Below, piece by piece: positions 26,313-35,044 of a stretch of DNA of 64,000 nt. The position numbers were made by a program, and so were the translations under genes. This DNA comes from Fimbriimonadaceae bacterium (GTDB lineage: Bacteria; Armatimonadota; Fimbriimonadia; Fimbriimonadales; Fimbriimonadaceae), in the NCBI GenBank assembly GCA_019694835.1, contig JAIBBE010000014.1, forward strand, positions 124,001 through 188,000, given 5' to 3'. The number at the start of each line of letters is the position of its first letter. The first letter of the stretch is position 1. Below the pieces are notes generated by a model that saw nothing but the letters and a program-made list of their open reading frames with translations, was not told where the DNA came from and ran no database searches.

Positions 26313-29300
26313 CTATCGCGTGACAGTGAACTGGACCGTTCGCGACGAACTTCCCAGCGACGCGGTGAACCGAGCGATCTGGTTGGTGGTCGGCCTCGTC
26401 GTCGGAACACTGACGACAATAGAGTTCCTTCCGGCAGCCACCGCCACGGTTGGTGAAACGACACGGGCAATCGGATTATCGACGCCGACGTTCACCACCA
26501 TGCCGCCGGCTGGCGCAAGTGCCGAAAATCGAATCGTCATCCTGAATGTCGTTCCACCGCGGGCGCTGGTGGGACTTGGCGAGATGCTCGTGATGGTGAT
26601 GGTCAGGAAGTTCAAGTTCACCGACTTGGAGACCTCTCCGAGGGTTGCGGTGATCGCAGCCGAGCCGGTTCCGTTCGCCGCACCGGTGGCTTGGAAGGTC
26701 GCCGTGAGGGCACCGGCGGGTACGGTCACCGAGCTCGGCACACTGATTTTTGATGGGTCTGCACTGGCGAGGTTGACCACCATGCCACCCGTCGGGGCTA
26801 CGCCCGTGAGGCGCACAGTGCCCGTGAGGTTTCCGCCTTGAGTGATGGCGGTCGATGAGAACGTGAGCGTAGAAAGCGCAGGGGCTTTCACTTGAAGCGG
26901 CGCAACGATCGTCGTCGTGCCCTGACGGGCCGTGATGTTCACGTTGGTGTCAACCTCTACCGCACCCGTAGTGATGGTAAACGTTTTGGAGATCGTGCCT
27001 GCCGCGATGACGACCGACGGGGTCATCGTTACGGCCGGATTGTCTGAGGAAAGGTAGACGGTGCTGCCGCCAGATGGCGCGTTCATGATCAGTCTAAGGG
27101 TTCCGGTGACGTTCGTTCCGCCGACCACCGACGCGCTCGACAGGCCGAGCGTGGCAAGGAGGTTGGCGCGAACCGTGGTCACTCCATCAGCTGATGATCC
27201 TGCCGCTGTTCCCGTAACGGTCACGACGGTATCGTTCTCGACCGATCCGGTCGAGAAGGCGAAGGTCTTCGAGGTTGCCCCTGCGGCGATTGCCACCGTG
27301 GCCGGTACGGTTACGGCCGGGTCGGATGAGGACAGCTGGACGATCAGCCCTCCCGTGGGTGCCGCAAAGTTGAGGGAAATCGATCCACTGCCGCTCGCGT
27401 TCTTCGCGATGTTGGCGGGCAGCGTGATCGACCTCATATAGGTTCGATTGATGCGGAACTGGGCCGACTTGGAAGTCGCCGCGTTCGTTGCGGTGACGGT
27501 CACGGTGGCATCAGCGGAAACGACGCTCGTCGTGATCGGAAACTCCACAGTCGTCTGACCGGCTGGAACAACGACGCTTGAAGGAACCGTCACGTTGCTG
27601 TGCGTGTCTGTCACCGACACGGAGAATCCGCCTTCGGGGGCCGGGCCGTTCAGCCGCACCATACCGACGACCGGATTGCCGCCCACCACTGGATTGGGAG
27701 CGACCGTCAGAAGGTCGAGCAATTGCTTTCGAACGACCAATCCGTCGGTCACGCTGGCGCCGAGGGCCGTCGCCGTGATGATCACTTCCCCATCGGTGGG
27801 CGAGGCGGGAGTGGTTATCGGGAAGGTGATGCTCGTCGTGCCGGTCGCTACGCGCACCGAGGTCGGAACGCTCGCGACGCTGGAATTGGAACTCGACAGC
27901 ATGACGGTTACGCCGGGCGAGGGTGCGGGCGAAGCGAGGGACACTTGCCCGGTCGCGCTCTGGCCGCTCACGACTTCCTCGGGTGCGACGACGAGTTCGA
28001 ACTGACCCGGTTCCGTGTACCGAACCGCGAATACGTCATCGGAAAGGCCAGGTTCACCAAGAGTCGAACCGCCAATCGAAATCGCGCCGAGATAGTTAGA
28101 GGCGACGCCGCATGGGTTCATGAAGCCCGAACCCGACGCGTTGTAGGTCATCGCGTAGGCCTGGGTTCCGTCCGGCTTCCACTTTACGAGGACCGCATCG
28201 CTGGTCAAGAGATCCAGGTCGAACGCCGAGTAGCCAACCACGAAGATGTCGCCATCCGGTTCCACACACATGCCCCGAGGTACATCCGGGCCGTTGTTGA
28301 CGCCATTGTAGGCTCGCGACCACTGACGTGTGCCGTCGCTACCGTACTTGATGACGCCCATGTCATAGAGGTAAGCGCCATCGGCCATATCCTGGTAGCC
28401 GCAAACGACAATACTGCCGGTGCCGTCGATGCCGACGGCGACCGGGCTGACATCCCACCAGCCGGCCGGTTCTTCGACGGTCCAGGAGCGAACACCAGCT
28501 GAAGTGAATTTCTGGGTGACCCAATAGCCTTGCGAGAAGCCGGCCAGGACGATGGCGTTGGTGCCATTTTCCACCGCGAGCGCGGTGCCTTCATCCCAAA
28601 CGCCCGGGCCGTTGTAGCGTTGTTCCCAGAGCTTCGTACCGGTCGGACTGATTTTCAGCAGGAGCATGTCGAAATCAGTCAGGGCGTCGGAGGCGGTCCC
28701 CGCGATGATCACGTTGCCGAGCGAGTCGCACTTAATCGCGTTGGCAATCTCGTTGCGCCCTCCGGTCGAGGTGTAGCGGTAGAGCCACTGCTGCGCACCG
28801 AGCGAGCTGTACTTGATCGTTACGATATCCGTCGCTGCCGAGTTGGTTGCGGCCGAGGTCCCGGTAATGATGACGTTGCCCGATCCATCCAGGGCAAGAC
28901 CATTAGCCACCGAATATCCATTCACGGTGTCCTGGAAGCGCTGCACCCACTGCCTCACTCCCGACGAGTTGTACTTGAGCAAGGCAAATGAAGTGCCCGA
29001 GGTACCGGCAACATACACGTTGCCTGCCGAATCGAGGGCGACTTCGCTGGCCACGTCTTGATCGGTGGAGGTACCGGCATAGGTCGCGGACCACATCAGG
29101 CCGCCGGACGCATTGAACTTGGCGATCCACATATCGGCGTCTGAACCGCTATAGGTCTGTCCGACAACGACCAACGCGCCGGCGCTATCGGTCGCCATCG
29201 CAACCGCGCTGTCCTGCAAGTTGCCGGGACTGTTGTAGCGAATGTTCCACGACTCACTGGCGACTTGAGCCTGGCTCAGGCAGTGAAAGGTGGCCAGTGC

Positions 29301-29333
29301 CACTATCGATGCGAATCGGGTCAGGATCTTCAT
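26313..29333 (-). CDS. Large secreted protein: SBBP/propeller repeats followed by Ig-like repeats
   Basis: 1006 residues from ATG 29333 (signal MKILTRFASIVALATFHCLS; the longer frame to 29375 lacks a signal start). Residues about 25-455 contain repeated blocks of 45-60 residues with a D-x-x-G-N-V/I-hydrophobic-AG pattern (LDSAGNVYVAGTS, LDGSGNVIITGTS, CDSLGNVIIAGTA), as in SBBP-type beta-propellers. Residues about 455-1006 contain six or seven Ig-like repeats of about 85 residues, each with a P(A)(P/T)GG turn, S-S-V-x-V-P/A-A-G strand and T-V-T-x-T ending. No catalytic motif, dockerin or PEP-CTERM. Probably a cell-surface or released adhesion-type protein; function unknown. Confidence 0.82.
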   Translation of the reverse strand: MKILTRFASIVALATFHCLSQAQVASESWNIRYNSPGNLQDSAVAMATDSAGALVVVGQTYSGSDADMWIAKFNASGGLMWSATYAGTSTDQDVASEVALDSAGNVYVAGTSGTSFALLKYNSSGVRQWVQRFQDTVNGYSVANGLALDGSGNVIITGTSAATNSAATDIVTIKYSSLGAQQWLYRYTSTGGRNEIANAIKCDSLGNVIIAGTASDALTDFDMLLLKISPTGTKLWEQRYNGPGVWDEGTALAVENGTNAIVLAGFSQGYWVTQKFTSAGVRSWTVEEPAGWWDVSPVAVGIDGTGSIVVCGYQDMADGAYLYDMGVIKYGSDGTRQWSRAYNGVNNGPDVPRGMCVEPDGDIFVVGYSAFDLDLLTSDAVLVKWKPDGTQAYAMTYNASGSGFMNPCGVASNYLGAISIGGSTLGEPGLSDDVFAVRYTEPGQFELVVAPEEVVSGQSATGQVSLASPAPSPGVTVMLSSSNSSVASVPTSVRVATGTTSITFPITTPASPTDGEVIITATALGASVTDGLVVRKQLLDLLTVAPNPVVGGNPVVGMVRLNGPAPEGGFSVSVTDTHSNVTVPSSVVVPAGQTTVEFPITTSVVSADATVTVTATNAATSKSAQFRINRTYMRSITLPANIAKNASGSGSISLNFAAPTGGLIVQLSSSDPAVTVPATVAIAAGATSKTFAFSTGSVENDTVVTVTGTAAGSSADGVTTVRANLLATLGLSSASVVGGTNVTGTLRLIMNAPSGGSTVYLSSDNPAVTMTPSVVIAAGTISKTFTITTGAVEVDTNVNITARQGTTTIVAPLQVKAPALSTLTFSSTAITQGGNLTGTVRLTGVAPTGGMVVNLASADPSKISVPSSVTVPAGALTATFQATGAANGTGSAAITATLGEVSKSVNLNFLTITITSISPSPTSARGGTTFRMTIRFSALAPAGGMVVNVGVDNPIARVVSPTVAVAAGRNSIVVSVPTTRPTTNQIARFTASLGSSSRTVQFTVTR

Positions 29334-29422
29334 AGAAATTTCCGGCGGGGAATCGCCGAGAAATCTATTCCGCAACGCGCCTGCGCATCAACCGGCAACG
29401 GTACGAGACGAGCCGCTCGAAC

Positions 29423-29450
29423 AAAAAAAGACCACCCTTTTCGGGTGGTC
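29423..29450 (-). terminator. Rho-independent terminator after the PEP-CTERM gene
   Basis: On the minus strand GACCACCC and GGGTGGTC pair around a five-base loop and are followed by seven T. This is the clearest intrinsic terminator in the window and lies 24 bp after the PEP-CTERM gene stop. Confidence 0.9.
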
Positions 29451-29473
29451 AGAGGTTCTTTCCAGAAGCTCGT

Positions 29474-30112
29474 CTACGAACGCTTGCGGCGGCTTCGGAT
29501 CAGGGCGACGACGCCTGCGCTCAGGGCGATGATCGTTCCCGGTTCGGGGACGACGCTCACCTGCGCATCATCGAAGAACGTCGCTCCACCCGCGAACGGG
29601 GTTGAGTCAAGTTGAACGAAGAGGAGGAACAGTGAGCCGTGGTCCGTGTTGGCCGGGGCCGCTCCCAGGCTCGCCGTCATGAGTTGGAACTGGTCGAAGG
29701 GAGTATTGCGAGTGATTCGGACCGCCGATTCCTGGGCAAGGATGTCGTTGTTGCCGGCATCCCGATAAATGAGTTTCAGCACCGCGAAGTTGTCGCCGGA
29801 CATCGCGTCTGTCGACATGTTCAGCCCATAGACGCTTGCCGAGGCGGTCTGGCCGGGGGCAATGGCGAAATCCTGGTAGGCACCAGTCACGTTGGTACCA
29901 CCGCTAAAGTTGCCAAACATCTTCATCGAGAACGTGCCGGTCCGCGCTCCAACGGGCTCACGATAGGCGTTCCCGAACTTAAACCAGTTCGTGGCATCGG
30001 CGCCCGAACCATTCTCGAAGCTCCCGTTCAGGATTTGTGCCTGTGACACGGTCGTGATGGCAAAGAGCCCAACTAGGGCAACGGCGTGGCTCAACTTCAT
30101 TGTTCGAATCAT
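29474..30112 (-). CDS. PEP-CTERM protein carrying the shared beta-glucan-locus module
   Basis: 212 residues from ATG 30112 (GAGGAG 8 nt upstream; GTG 30121 is too close to it). Signal peptide to about residue 19 (VSQA), then a roughly 165-residue module with ILNGSFENGSG, MKMFGNFSGGTNVTGAYQDF, DAMSGDNFAVLKLIYRDAGN, GSLFLLFVQLDSTPFAGG and FFDDAQVSV. The same module is found N-terminal to dockerin at 30230-31252 and to GH16 at 36851-38173. The tail VPEPGTIIALSAGVVALIRS plus RRKRS is a classical PEP-CTERM sorting signal, so the module is processed by an exosortase (not in the window). Two tandem LacI-type operators precede the gene. Confidence 0.88.
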   Translation of the reverse strand: MIRTMKLSHAVALVGLFAITTVSQAQILNGSFENGSGADATNWFKFGNAYREPVGARTGTFSMKMFGNFSGGTNVTGAYQDFAIAPGQTASASVYGLNMSTDAMSGDNFAVLKLIYRDAGNNDILAQESAVRITRNTPFDQFQLMTASLGAAPANTDHGSLFLLFVQLDSTPFAGGATFFDDAQVSVVPEPGTIIALSAGVVALIRSRRKRS

Positions 30113-30135
30113 TATCTTCACTCCTCTGCGATTTC

Positions 30136-30159
30136 CGAAACGTTTCGCGAAACGTTTCT
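30136..30159. promoter_or_regulatory. Tandem LacI-type operators and promoter of the PEP-CTERM gene
   Basis: CGAAACGTTTCG (30136-30147) is directly followed by CGAAACGTTTCT (30148-30159). A minus-strand -10 candidate TATAGT is at 30163-30168, so both operators cover the transcription start. Same palindrome as at 34894, 35054 and 38188. Confidence 0.8.
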
Positions 30160-30189
30160 CATACTATACACCACATTTCTGTTGGTGCG

Positions 30190-30219
30190 GAGAAAACAGG
30201 TAGGACTACCTGCTTTCTC
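30190..30219 (-). terminator. Hairpin ending the lacI-GH1-dockerin transcript
   Basis: GAGAAA-A-CAGGTAG pairs with CTACCTG-C-TTTCTC, 13 bp with one internal mismatch, 10 bp after the dockerin gene stop. No T-run follows. Confidence 0.6.
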
Positions 30220-30229
30220 CCATGCACTC

Positions 30230-31252
30230 CTAGTCCCCGCCCAGCCCGTAGTTGGAGCTGAGAATCGCGTAATCGGCAATGTCCACGGCGTCGTCGCCAT
30301 TGAGGTCGGCAACAGGATTCCAGTTGCCAGAACCTGGGTCGGCCCCGTACGCTGCAGACAGGACTGAGTAGTCGCCGATGCCAACTTCATTGTCGCCGTC
30401 ACAGTCGCCGTTGGTCAGGCTGAAGCTGAGGCCAGAAACACCGCTGGAAGTCAGATTAACCGTCGTGCCGTACTGTTTGGCCAACCAATGAGGAGCCTTG
30501 ACGACGACGTCGTGCAGCCCTGAACGGGATGTCGTGCAATTGAAGCCACCATTGGCATCCATCGCGACATTCGAGATGGTCTCTACGTCGACACCACCCT
30601 GGCGCAAGACGACGGTCAGCGGCTGACTGGCGGGACTGGCACCCCAATCGCCCAAAGTGACGGTGCCCGAGATTGCATTCGCACCGCCGACGCTCACGGA
30701 GACGTCGTCGAAGAACGTGGATCCGCCGGCGAACGGCGTCGACTCGAGTTGCAGGAACAAAAGGAAGACCGAACCGTGATGCGTATTCGCGGGGGCAGGT
30801 CCCAAGCTGGCGGCCAGCAGCTGATACTGATCAACCGGTGTATTGCGATCAATTCGAATTGACTCGCTAGAGACCAGGTCGTTGTTATTGATATCACGAT
30901 AGATCAGTTTCAACAGTGCAAAGTTATCGCCCGACATCGGATCAAACGAAGCCGTCTGCGCATAGACACTTGCTGCTGCGGTTTGCCCGGGGCTGATCGC
31001 GAAGTCTTGGAAGGTACCTGTGACATTGGTTCCGCCCGTGAAATTGCCGAACATCTTCATCGTGAACGAACCCGTTCGTGGAACAAGCTCCTCGCGATAG
31101 CAGTTGCCAAACTGGAACCAGACCGACGCCGCAGATCCTGTGCCCAGCTCAAAGCTCGGATTCTGAATCTGCGCATTGGCAAACGACGTTGCGCCCACAA
31201 GGGTGGTTAGGGCGAGAGACTGGATTAGCAGTCTCAGTTTCGTAAGTTTCAT
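30230..31252 (-). CDS. Secreted protein: shared module plus dockerin
   Basis: 340 residues, with AGAGGAG before the ATG. Signal peptide (LIQSLALTTLVGATSFANA), the shared module (about 28-195: IQNPSFELGTG, FGNFTGGTNVTGTFQDF, DPMSGDNFALLKLIYRD, GSVFLLFLQLESTPFAGG, FFDDVSVSV), a regulatory-like beta domain (ISGTVTLGDWGASPASQPLT), and a dockerin pair (NGDCDGDNEVGIGDYSVLS; ADLNGDDAVDIADYAILS) ending SSNYGLGGD. It follows the GH1 gene by 42 bp and is expected to be on the lacI transcript. About 60-65% similar by eye to its neighbour at 29474 over the module. The dockerin needs a receptor not seen here. Confidence 0.88.
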   Translation of the reverse strand: MKLTKLRLLIQSLALTTLVGATSFANAQIQNPSFELGTGSAASVWFQFGNCYREELVPRTGSFTMKMFGNFTGGTNVTGTFQDFAISPGQTAAASVYAQTASFDPMSGDNFALLKLIYRDINNNDLVSSESIRIDRNTPVDQYQLLAASLGPAPANTHHGSVFLLFLQLESTPFAGGSTFFDDVSVSVGGANAISGTVTLGDWGASPASQPLTVVLRQGGVDVETISNVAMDANGGFNCTTSRSGLHDVVVKAPHWLAKQYGTTVNLTSSGVSGLSFSLTNGDCDGDNEVGIGDYSVLSAAYGADPGSGNWNPVADLNGDDAVDIADYAILSSNYGLGGD

Positions 31253-31294
31253 CTCATCATCTCCTCTGTCTATCTCATCAATGACAATATTTTC

Positions 31295-32713
31295 TTAATA
31301 CGTTACAGCTGTCGCTGGATCACTCGCGACAATGACGGCCGATCCGGACGGCATAACGGGATCAGGAAGTCCGTTACGCTCGATCACCTGCCGATACCAG
31401 TGTCCCGAGTCTTTAATGACTCTCTTCTGCGTCGCGAAATCAACATGAATCAGCCCAAAGCGATGCCGGTAGCCTTCTGCCCATTCGAAATTATCCATCA
31501 GGCTCCAATGGAAATAACCATGAACAGGATAACCTTCCTTGTGCGCCCTGTGGAGGCTTCTCAAGTATCGCGTTGTGAAGTCGATCCGCTGGTGGTCATG
31601 CACGCGACCATCTTCTGCGACCCAGTCAAGAGAGCTTAATCCATTCTCCGCGATCATCACGGGCAATCCATAGCGCTCGTGATGGAATCGTACGGACCAG
31701 TAGAGACCGTCCGGGGTTATGGGCCAATCGAATCCGGTTCTCGGATGACCGGGGACTTGTTCTACGACTTCCGGCATCCCATCGGCTCCACTTCGTACGT
31801 GAGGTGCGGAGTAGAAGTTGAGCCCAAGCATATCGATGGGCTGATTCATCAGCTCCAATTCTTCTTTCGAGACTTCTGGCCCGTAGGGAGTAAGCACCTT
31901 AACACACTCTTCAGGCCACTCACCCTTGAGCACTGGATCAAGATAGAGCCTTGCGAACCAGAACCGACGATCCTTCGCCTGAACTCCGAACGTAAAGTCG
32001 CGGGCTGCCTGGATATTCTCCGGGCTTTCGTCTACCGGAATCCCGATATGGCTGATCGGTACATAGCCAATAGTGGCGTTGGTCTTCGATTCGCTTCGCA
32101 GAATCTGCACCGACCGACCGTGGGCCATTAGCGCATGTTTCGTGGCCAAGAAGAACTCGGGCCAATCCAGCCTAAGACCCGGTGCATGGACACCATCGAC
32201 ATGTCCGAGCCCGAGAAAACAAGGCGGCTCGTTAAGGGTCCACCAATTCTGAATGCGATCGGAAAAGCGCTCGGCAATCAGTGATGTGTAGTCCCCAAAC
32301 CACTCGACGCTGTCTCGGTTGAGCCAGCCTCCTCGCAAAAAGAGGGCGTAAGGATAGTCCCAATGGAAAAGTGTGGCGTAGGGAACGATGTCATGTTCCA
32401 ACAGTGAGTCAATCAGGCGATCGTAAAACTCTACACCCTGCGCATTTACTCGACCGACTCCCTCTGGCAGGAGTCTCGACCACGAGAAGGAGAATCGATA
32501 GGCTTGAAGTCCAATTTCTCGCATGAGCGAAACGTCCTGTCGGTACCTTACGACGTGATCACAGGCCGTATCGCCACTTTGCCGACCAAGTACCGCACCT
32601 TCGCGAAGGCAAAATCGATCCCAAACTGAAGGCCCTCGTCCATTGGCGGTTGAGCCCTCAACTTGGTATGCAGCGGCCGCCGCTCCCCACACAAAGTTCT
32701 CGCTAAAAGTCAT
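31295..32713 (-). CDS. GH1 beta-glucosidase of the LacI locus
   Basis: 472 residues from ATG 32713 (a TTG at 32725 adds four residues). FVWGAAAAAYQVEGST, acid/base TLNEP (E162), nucleophile IAENGL (E356) and DNFEWAEGYRHRFGL define family GH1. No signal peptide, so it should hydrolyse imported beta-linked disaccharides or oligosaccharides in the cytoplasm, completing breakdown started by the secreted GH16. Clearly paralogous to the enzyme at 749-2101, with the same spacing of catalytic residues and many shared blocks. Located in the predicted lacI operon between a small membrane protein and the dockerin protein. Confidence 0.95.
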   Translation of the reverse strand: MTFSENFVWGAAAAAYQVEGSTANGRGPSVWDRFCLREGAVLGRQSGDTACDHVVRYRQDVSLMREIGLQAYRFSFSWSRLLPEGVGRVNAQGVEFYDRLIDSLLEHDIVPYATLFHWDYPYALFLRGGWLNRDSVEWFGDYTSLIAERFSDRIQNWWTLNEPPCFLGLGHVDGVHAPGLRLDWPEFFLATKHALMAHGRSVQILRSESKTNATIGYVPISHIGIPVDESPENIQAARDFTFGVQAKDRRFWFARLYLDPVLKGEWPEECVKVLTPYGPEVSKEELELMNQPIDMLGLNFYSAPHVRSGADGMPEVVEQVPGHPRTGFDWPITPDGLYWSVRFHHERYGLPVMIAENGLSSLDWVAEDGRVHDHQRIDFTTRYLRSLHRAHKEGYPVHGYFHWSLMDNFEWAEGYRHRFGLIHVDFATQKRVIKDSGHWYRQVIERNGLPDPVMPSGSAVIVASDPATAVTY

Positions 32714-32721
32714 AGATCTGC

Positions 32722-32988
32722 TCAACGACCCGGCGCAGGCTGACTCGAATCCGAGTTGGCACTACCCTTCTCGACCCCATACTTCTTGGTCTGTTCCTCG
32801 ATCATCTTCTGCATTTCCGGCGTCATCTTGTCCTTCATGTAAGCGGGCACTGCTTCTTCACCAACGGTGATGGGAGCACGGGGCAGTTCCGGCGGGCCCT
32901 GAACGCCTTTCCAGATAAGGAGTGCGCCAAGGCCTACCACTACCGCTATCGCCGTTACGACCACAGGCATAGGAATGCTCTTCTTCAT
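32722..32988 (-). CDS. Small single-pass membrane protein
   Basis: 88 residues: one N-terminal transmembrane segment (VVVTAIAVVVGLGALLIW) followed by a charged, mostly helical periplasmic or cytoplasmic tail containing MTPEMQKMIEEQTKKYG. No family recognised. It lies between the prepilin and GH1 genes with a 13-bp gap on one side and its TGA 8 bp before the GH1 ATG, so co-expression is likely. It may assist assembly or secretion of the prepilin, but that is inference from position only. Confidence 0.7.
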   Translation of the reverse strand: MKKSIPMPVVVTAIAVVVGLGALLIWKGVQGPPELPRAPITVGEEAVPAYMKDKMTPEMQKMIEEQTKKYGVEKGSANSDSSQPAPGR

Positions 32989-33001
32989 CTCTTAACCTAG
33001 A

Positions 33002-33865
33002 TCAGTCCTGGGGAAGGGCACATTCGCGAGGAGTGCCGTAGGTGAAATCTTCGTAGTCAAGGCACACGCCATTGACCGTCGGATCGACCGCTCGATCAAA
33101 AGATCGACGCTGTTCGTAGCCGGGGAACTTGAAGCCGCGCGCCCGGTTCTTCACGCTGCCATCGAGCATGCCAAAGGCTGCATTGCCGCCTCGGCTATAG
33201 TCGATACCTGAGTAGTACTTTACAGGGCTGGTTTGGGCGACCCAAGTCGTATCTTGATTGCCAACCGTATTCTCAGATCCAGTCGTCCAAACCCAATTCT
33301 CCCAGAACGTGGACCAAATCCACCATGTCGAGTAAGTGACCGCTTCGTTTCGCTGCTCCGTAAAGAGAATGGTCTTCGAGGAAGCGGGGATTGAAGTCAT
33401 GCTGACCGGTCGAACAGGGTACTCCGCGCCGCCCCAGTTCGGGATACCAGCAACTCCTCGAACAACGTTCTTTGCAACTCGGAACGAGCGCTTGACATCG
33501 CCGAAGTTCGAGGGAATAGCTGGAGTTCGATCAACGGGAGACTCAAAGATTCCGTAAGATTTCACATAGGGCTGAATCAACTTGTCCCACGTGGGGCATC
33601 CCCAGCCGCTCTGAGTGCACGCACCAGAGTTCCAGGAAGCTCCGTTCCCATTCATCGTGCCGCGATAGGGCAACATGTCATCAACGTCACCTGCGTACAT
33701 TTGAAACGCGAGGTTAAGCTGCTTGACGTTGGATATTGTCACGGCGCCTTTCGCCGCCATCTTGGCTTGGGCGAAGACTGGGAACAGGATCGCGGCAAGG
33801 ATCGCGATAATCGCGATCACCACGAGAAGCTCGATGAGCGTAAACGCGGACTTCTTATGACTCAT
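33002..33865 (-). CDS. Prepilin-type (DUF1559-like) protein in the LacI operon
   Basis: 287 residues. N-terminal [19 protein letters not shown] is a prepilin leader (cleavage before F, E5 present) followed by [20 protein letters not shown]. The globular part has Trp- and Asn-rich segments and a FGMLDGSVKNRARGFKF ending with the DG motif of this family. Exported and possibly assembled into a pseudopilus or left in the envelope. It starts 11 bp inside the lacI 3' end, so its expression must follow lacI. Why a glycan regulator should head a prepilin operon is discussed in the findings. Confidence 0.88.
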   Translation of the reverse strand: MSHKKSAFTLIELLVVIAIIAILAAILFPVFAQAKMAAKGAVTISNVKQLNLAFQMYAGDVDDMLPYRGTMNGNGASWNSGACTQSGWGCPTWDKLIQPYVKSYGIFESPVDRTPAIPSNFGDVKRSFRVAKNVVRGVAGIPNWGGAEYPVRPVSMTSIPASSKTILFTEQRNEAVTYSTWWIWSTFWENWVWTTGSENTVGNQDTTWVAQTSPVKYYSGIDYSRGGNAAFGMLDGSVKNRARGFKFPGYEQRRSFDRAVDPTVNGVCLDYEDFTYGTPRECALPQD

Positions 33866-34886
33866 GGGTGTACTCCTTCGGACTTGAGGTCGATGCTCTG
33901 ACGACGAGCTGGGTGGAAAAAATGGGGGTCGGTTCAGGCTCTCGCCCTTCGATCAGTTCCTTCAAGGCGCGCACAGCAGCAGCGCTGAGCTCCCCGATCG
34001 GCTGTTGGACACTGGTAAGCGGTGGATAAACATTTGCACTTCCGGGTGTGCAGTCGAAACCAACAATGCTGACATCTCCGGGGATCTTAAAGCCCATTTC
34101 ATAGGCCTCCATAAGCGCACCGATCGCCATTTCATCATTGGCGCAAAAGACGGCGGTTGGAGGTTCGGACAGCGAAAGCAATCCATGCATCGCTTTACGG
34201 CCGCCGTCGATCGTAAACTGGCCCATTCCCACCCATTCCTCGCGATAGGGGATGTGCTTGGATCGCAAGAACGCTTGATAGCCTTGCAATCGGAGAATCG
34301 CATCTTGCATATCTAGCCGTCCGGCGATATGAGCAATCTTCCGGTGGCCCAGATCGTAGAGATGCTGCATCGCCAATGCAACGCCAGTTTCGTTGTCGGC
34401 GCAGAATGTTAAGACGCCGTCCAGTGGAGCACCGGAGACCGTCACGCAGGGCAAGTGCAGACTCGTTGCCAGTTCGATGGATTTGTCGCTGAAGTGCGGC
34501 GCCACGAAGATCACGCCGTCCACCCGTCCATCAACCAAGATCGAGGTCATCTCGTCCCGCTCCGTCTCGTTGCATCGGGTGAAGAGCAGAAGGTCTTGGT
34601 GGAGACGCCCGGCCTCGTTGGCCATGCCATTTAGTGCGAGGTGCAGGTAGGGGCTCAAGAAGACGTTTTCGCTGACTTCCGGCGGAACGATGCCGATGGT
34701 GCCGCTTCGGCCCGTGACCATGGAGCGCGCCACGCGATTGGGGCGGTAATTCAGCTCTTTCGCCGTGGCCAGGACCTTTTCTTTGATCTCAGCGGGAACC
34801 GATCGAGGTCCGCCATTGAGCGCATAGCTCACGGTGCTGACCGAGATGCTGAGCTTCTTCGCGATGTCCTTAATGGTGGCTGCCAT
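33855..34886 (-). CDS. LacI-family transcriptional regulator
   Basis: 343 residues. N-terminal helix-turn-helix with hinge (TIKDIAKKLSISVSTVSYALNG, YRPNRVARSMVTGRSGTIG), then a periplasmic-binding-like sensor domain with GVIFVAPHFSD, VSIVGFDCTPGSANVYPPLT and SVQQPIGELSAAAVRAL. The YAL-N-G HTH and hinge match regulators binding CG-centred palindromes. Autoregulation is likely: CGAAACGTTTCG overlaps its transcription start at 34894-34905. The ligand is probably a beta-glucan-derived sugar, inferred from the GH16 and GH1 targets. First gene of the operon running to 30230. Confidence 0.95.
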   Translation of the reverse strand: MAATIKDIAKKLSISVSTVSYALNGGPRSVPAEIKEKVLATAKELNYRPNRVARSMVTGRSGTIGIVPPEVSENVFLSPYLHLALNGMANEAGRLHQDLLLFTRCNETERDEMTSILVDGRVDGVIFVAPHFSDKSIELATSLHLPCVTVSGAPLDGVLTFCADNETGVALAMQHLYDLGHRKIAHIAGRLDMQDAILRLQGYQAFLRSKHIPYREEWVGMGQFTIDGGRKAMHGLLSLSEPPTAVFCANDEMAIGALMEAYEMGFKIPGDVSIVGFDCTPGSANVYPPLTSVQQPIGELSAAAVRALKELIEGREPEPTPIFSTQLVVRASTSSPKEYTHES

Positions 34887-34893
34887 GGGTCTC

Positions 34894-34905
34894 CGAAACG
34901 TTTCG
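34894..34905. promoter_or_regulatory. LacI-type operator at the lacI transcription start
   Basis: Perfect palindrome CGAAACGTTTCG lying directly downstream of the lacI promoter -10 box on the minus strand, 8 bp before the lacI ATG. Confidence 0.85.
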
Positions 34906-34912
34906 CAACTGG

Positions 34913-34940
34913 ATTATACAGCAGCCCCCGCGATTTGCAA
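34913..34940 (-). promoter_or_regulatory. Promoter of the lacI operon
   Basis: On the minus strand TTGCAA (34935-34940), 16 bp, TATAAT (34913-34918). The predicted start at about 34906 falls at the edge of the operator. Confidence 0.7.
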
Positions 34941-35032
34941 CCCCTCGCACCAAGAATTTTCGTAAATTCTTTTCGTAGGCCAGGTTCCCCAGAACTTGAT
35001 TCGAACCGTCGCATTGAAGTCAATCCTCCGGG

Positions 35033-35038
35033 TAACGT
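35033..35038 (+). promoter_or_regulatory. -10 box of a leaderless promoter for the lipoprotein glycosidase
   Basis: TAACGT ends 6 nt before ATG 35045. The operator at 35053-35066 would then lie at about +9 to +22, inside the coding sequence. Confidence 0.4.
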
Positions 35039-35044
35039 TCGCTC

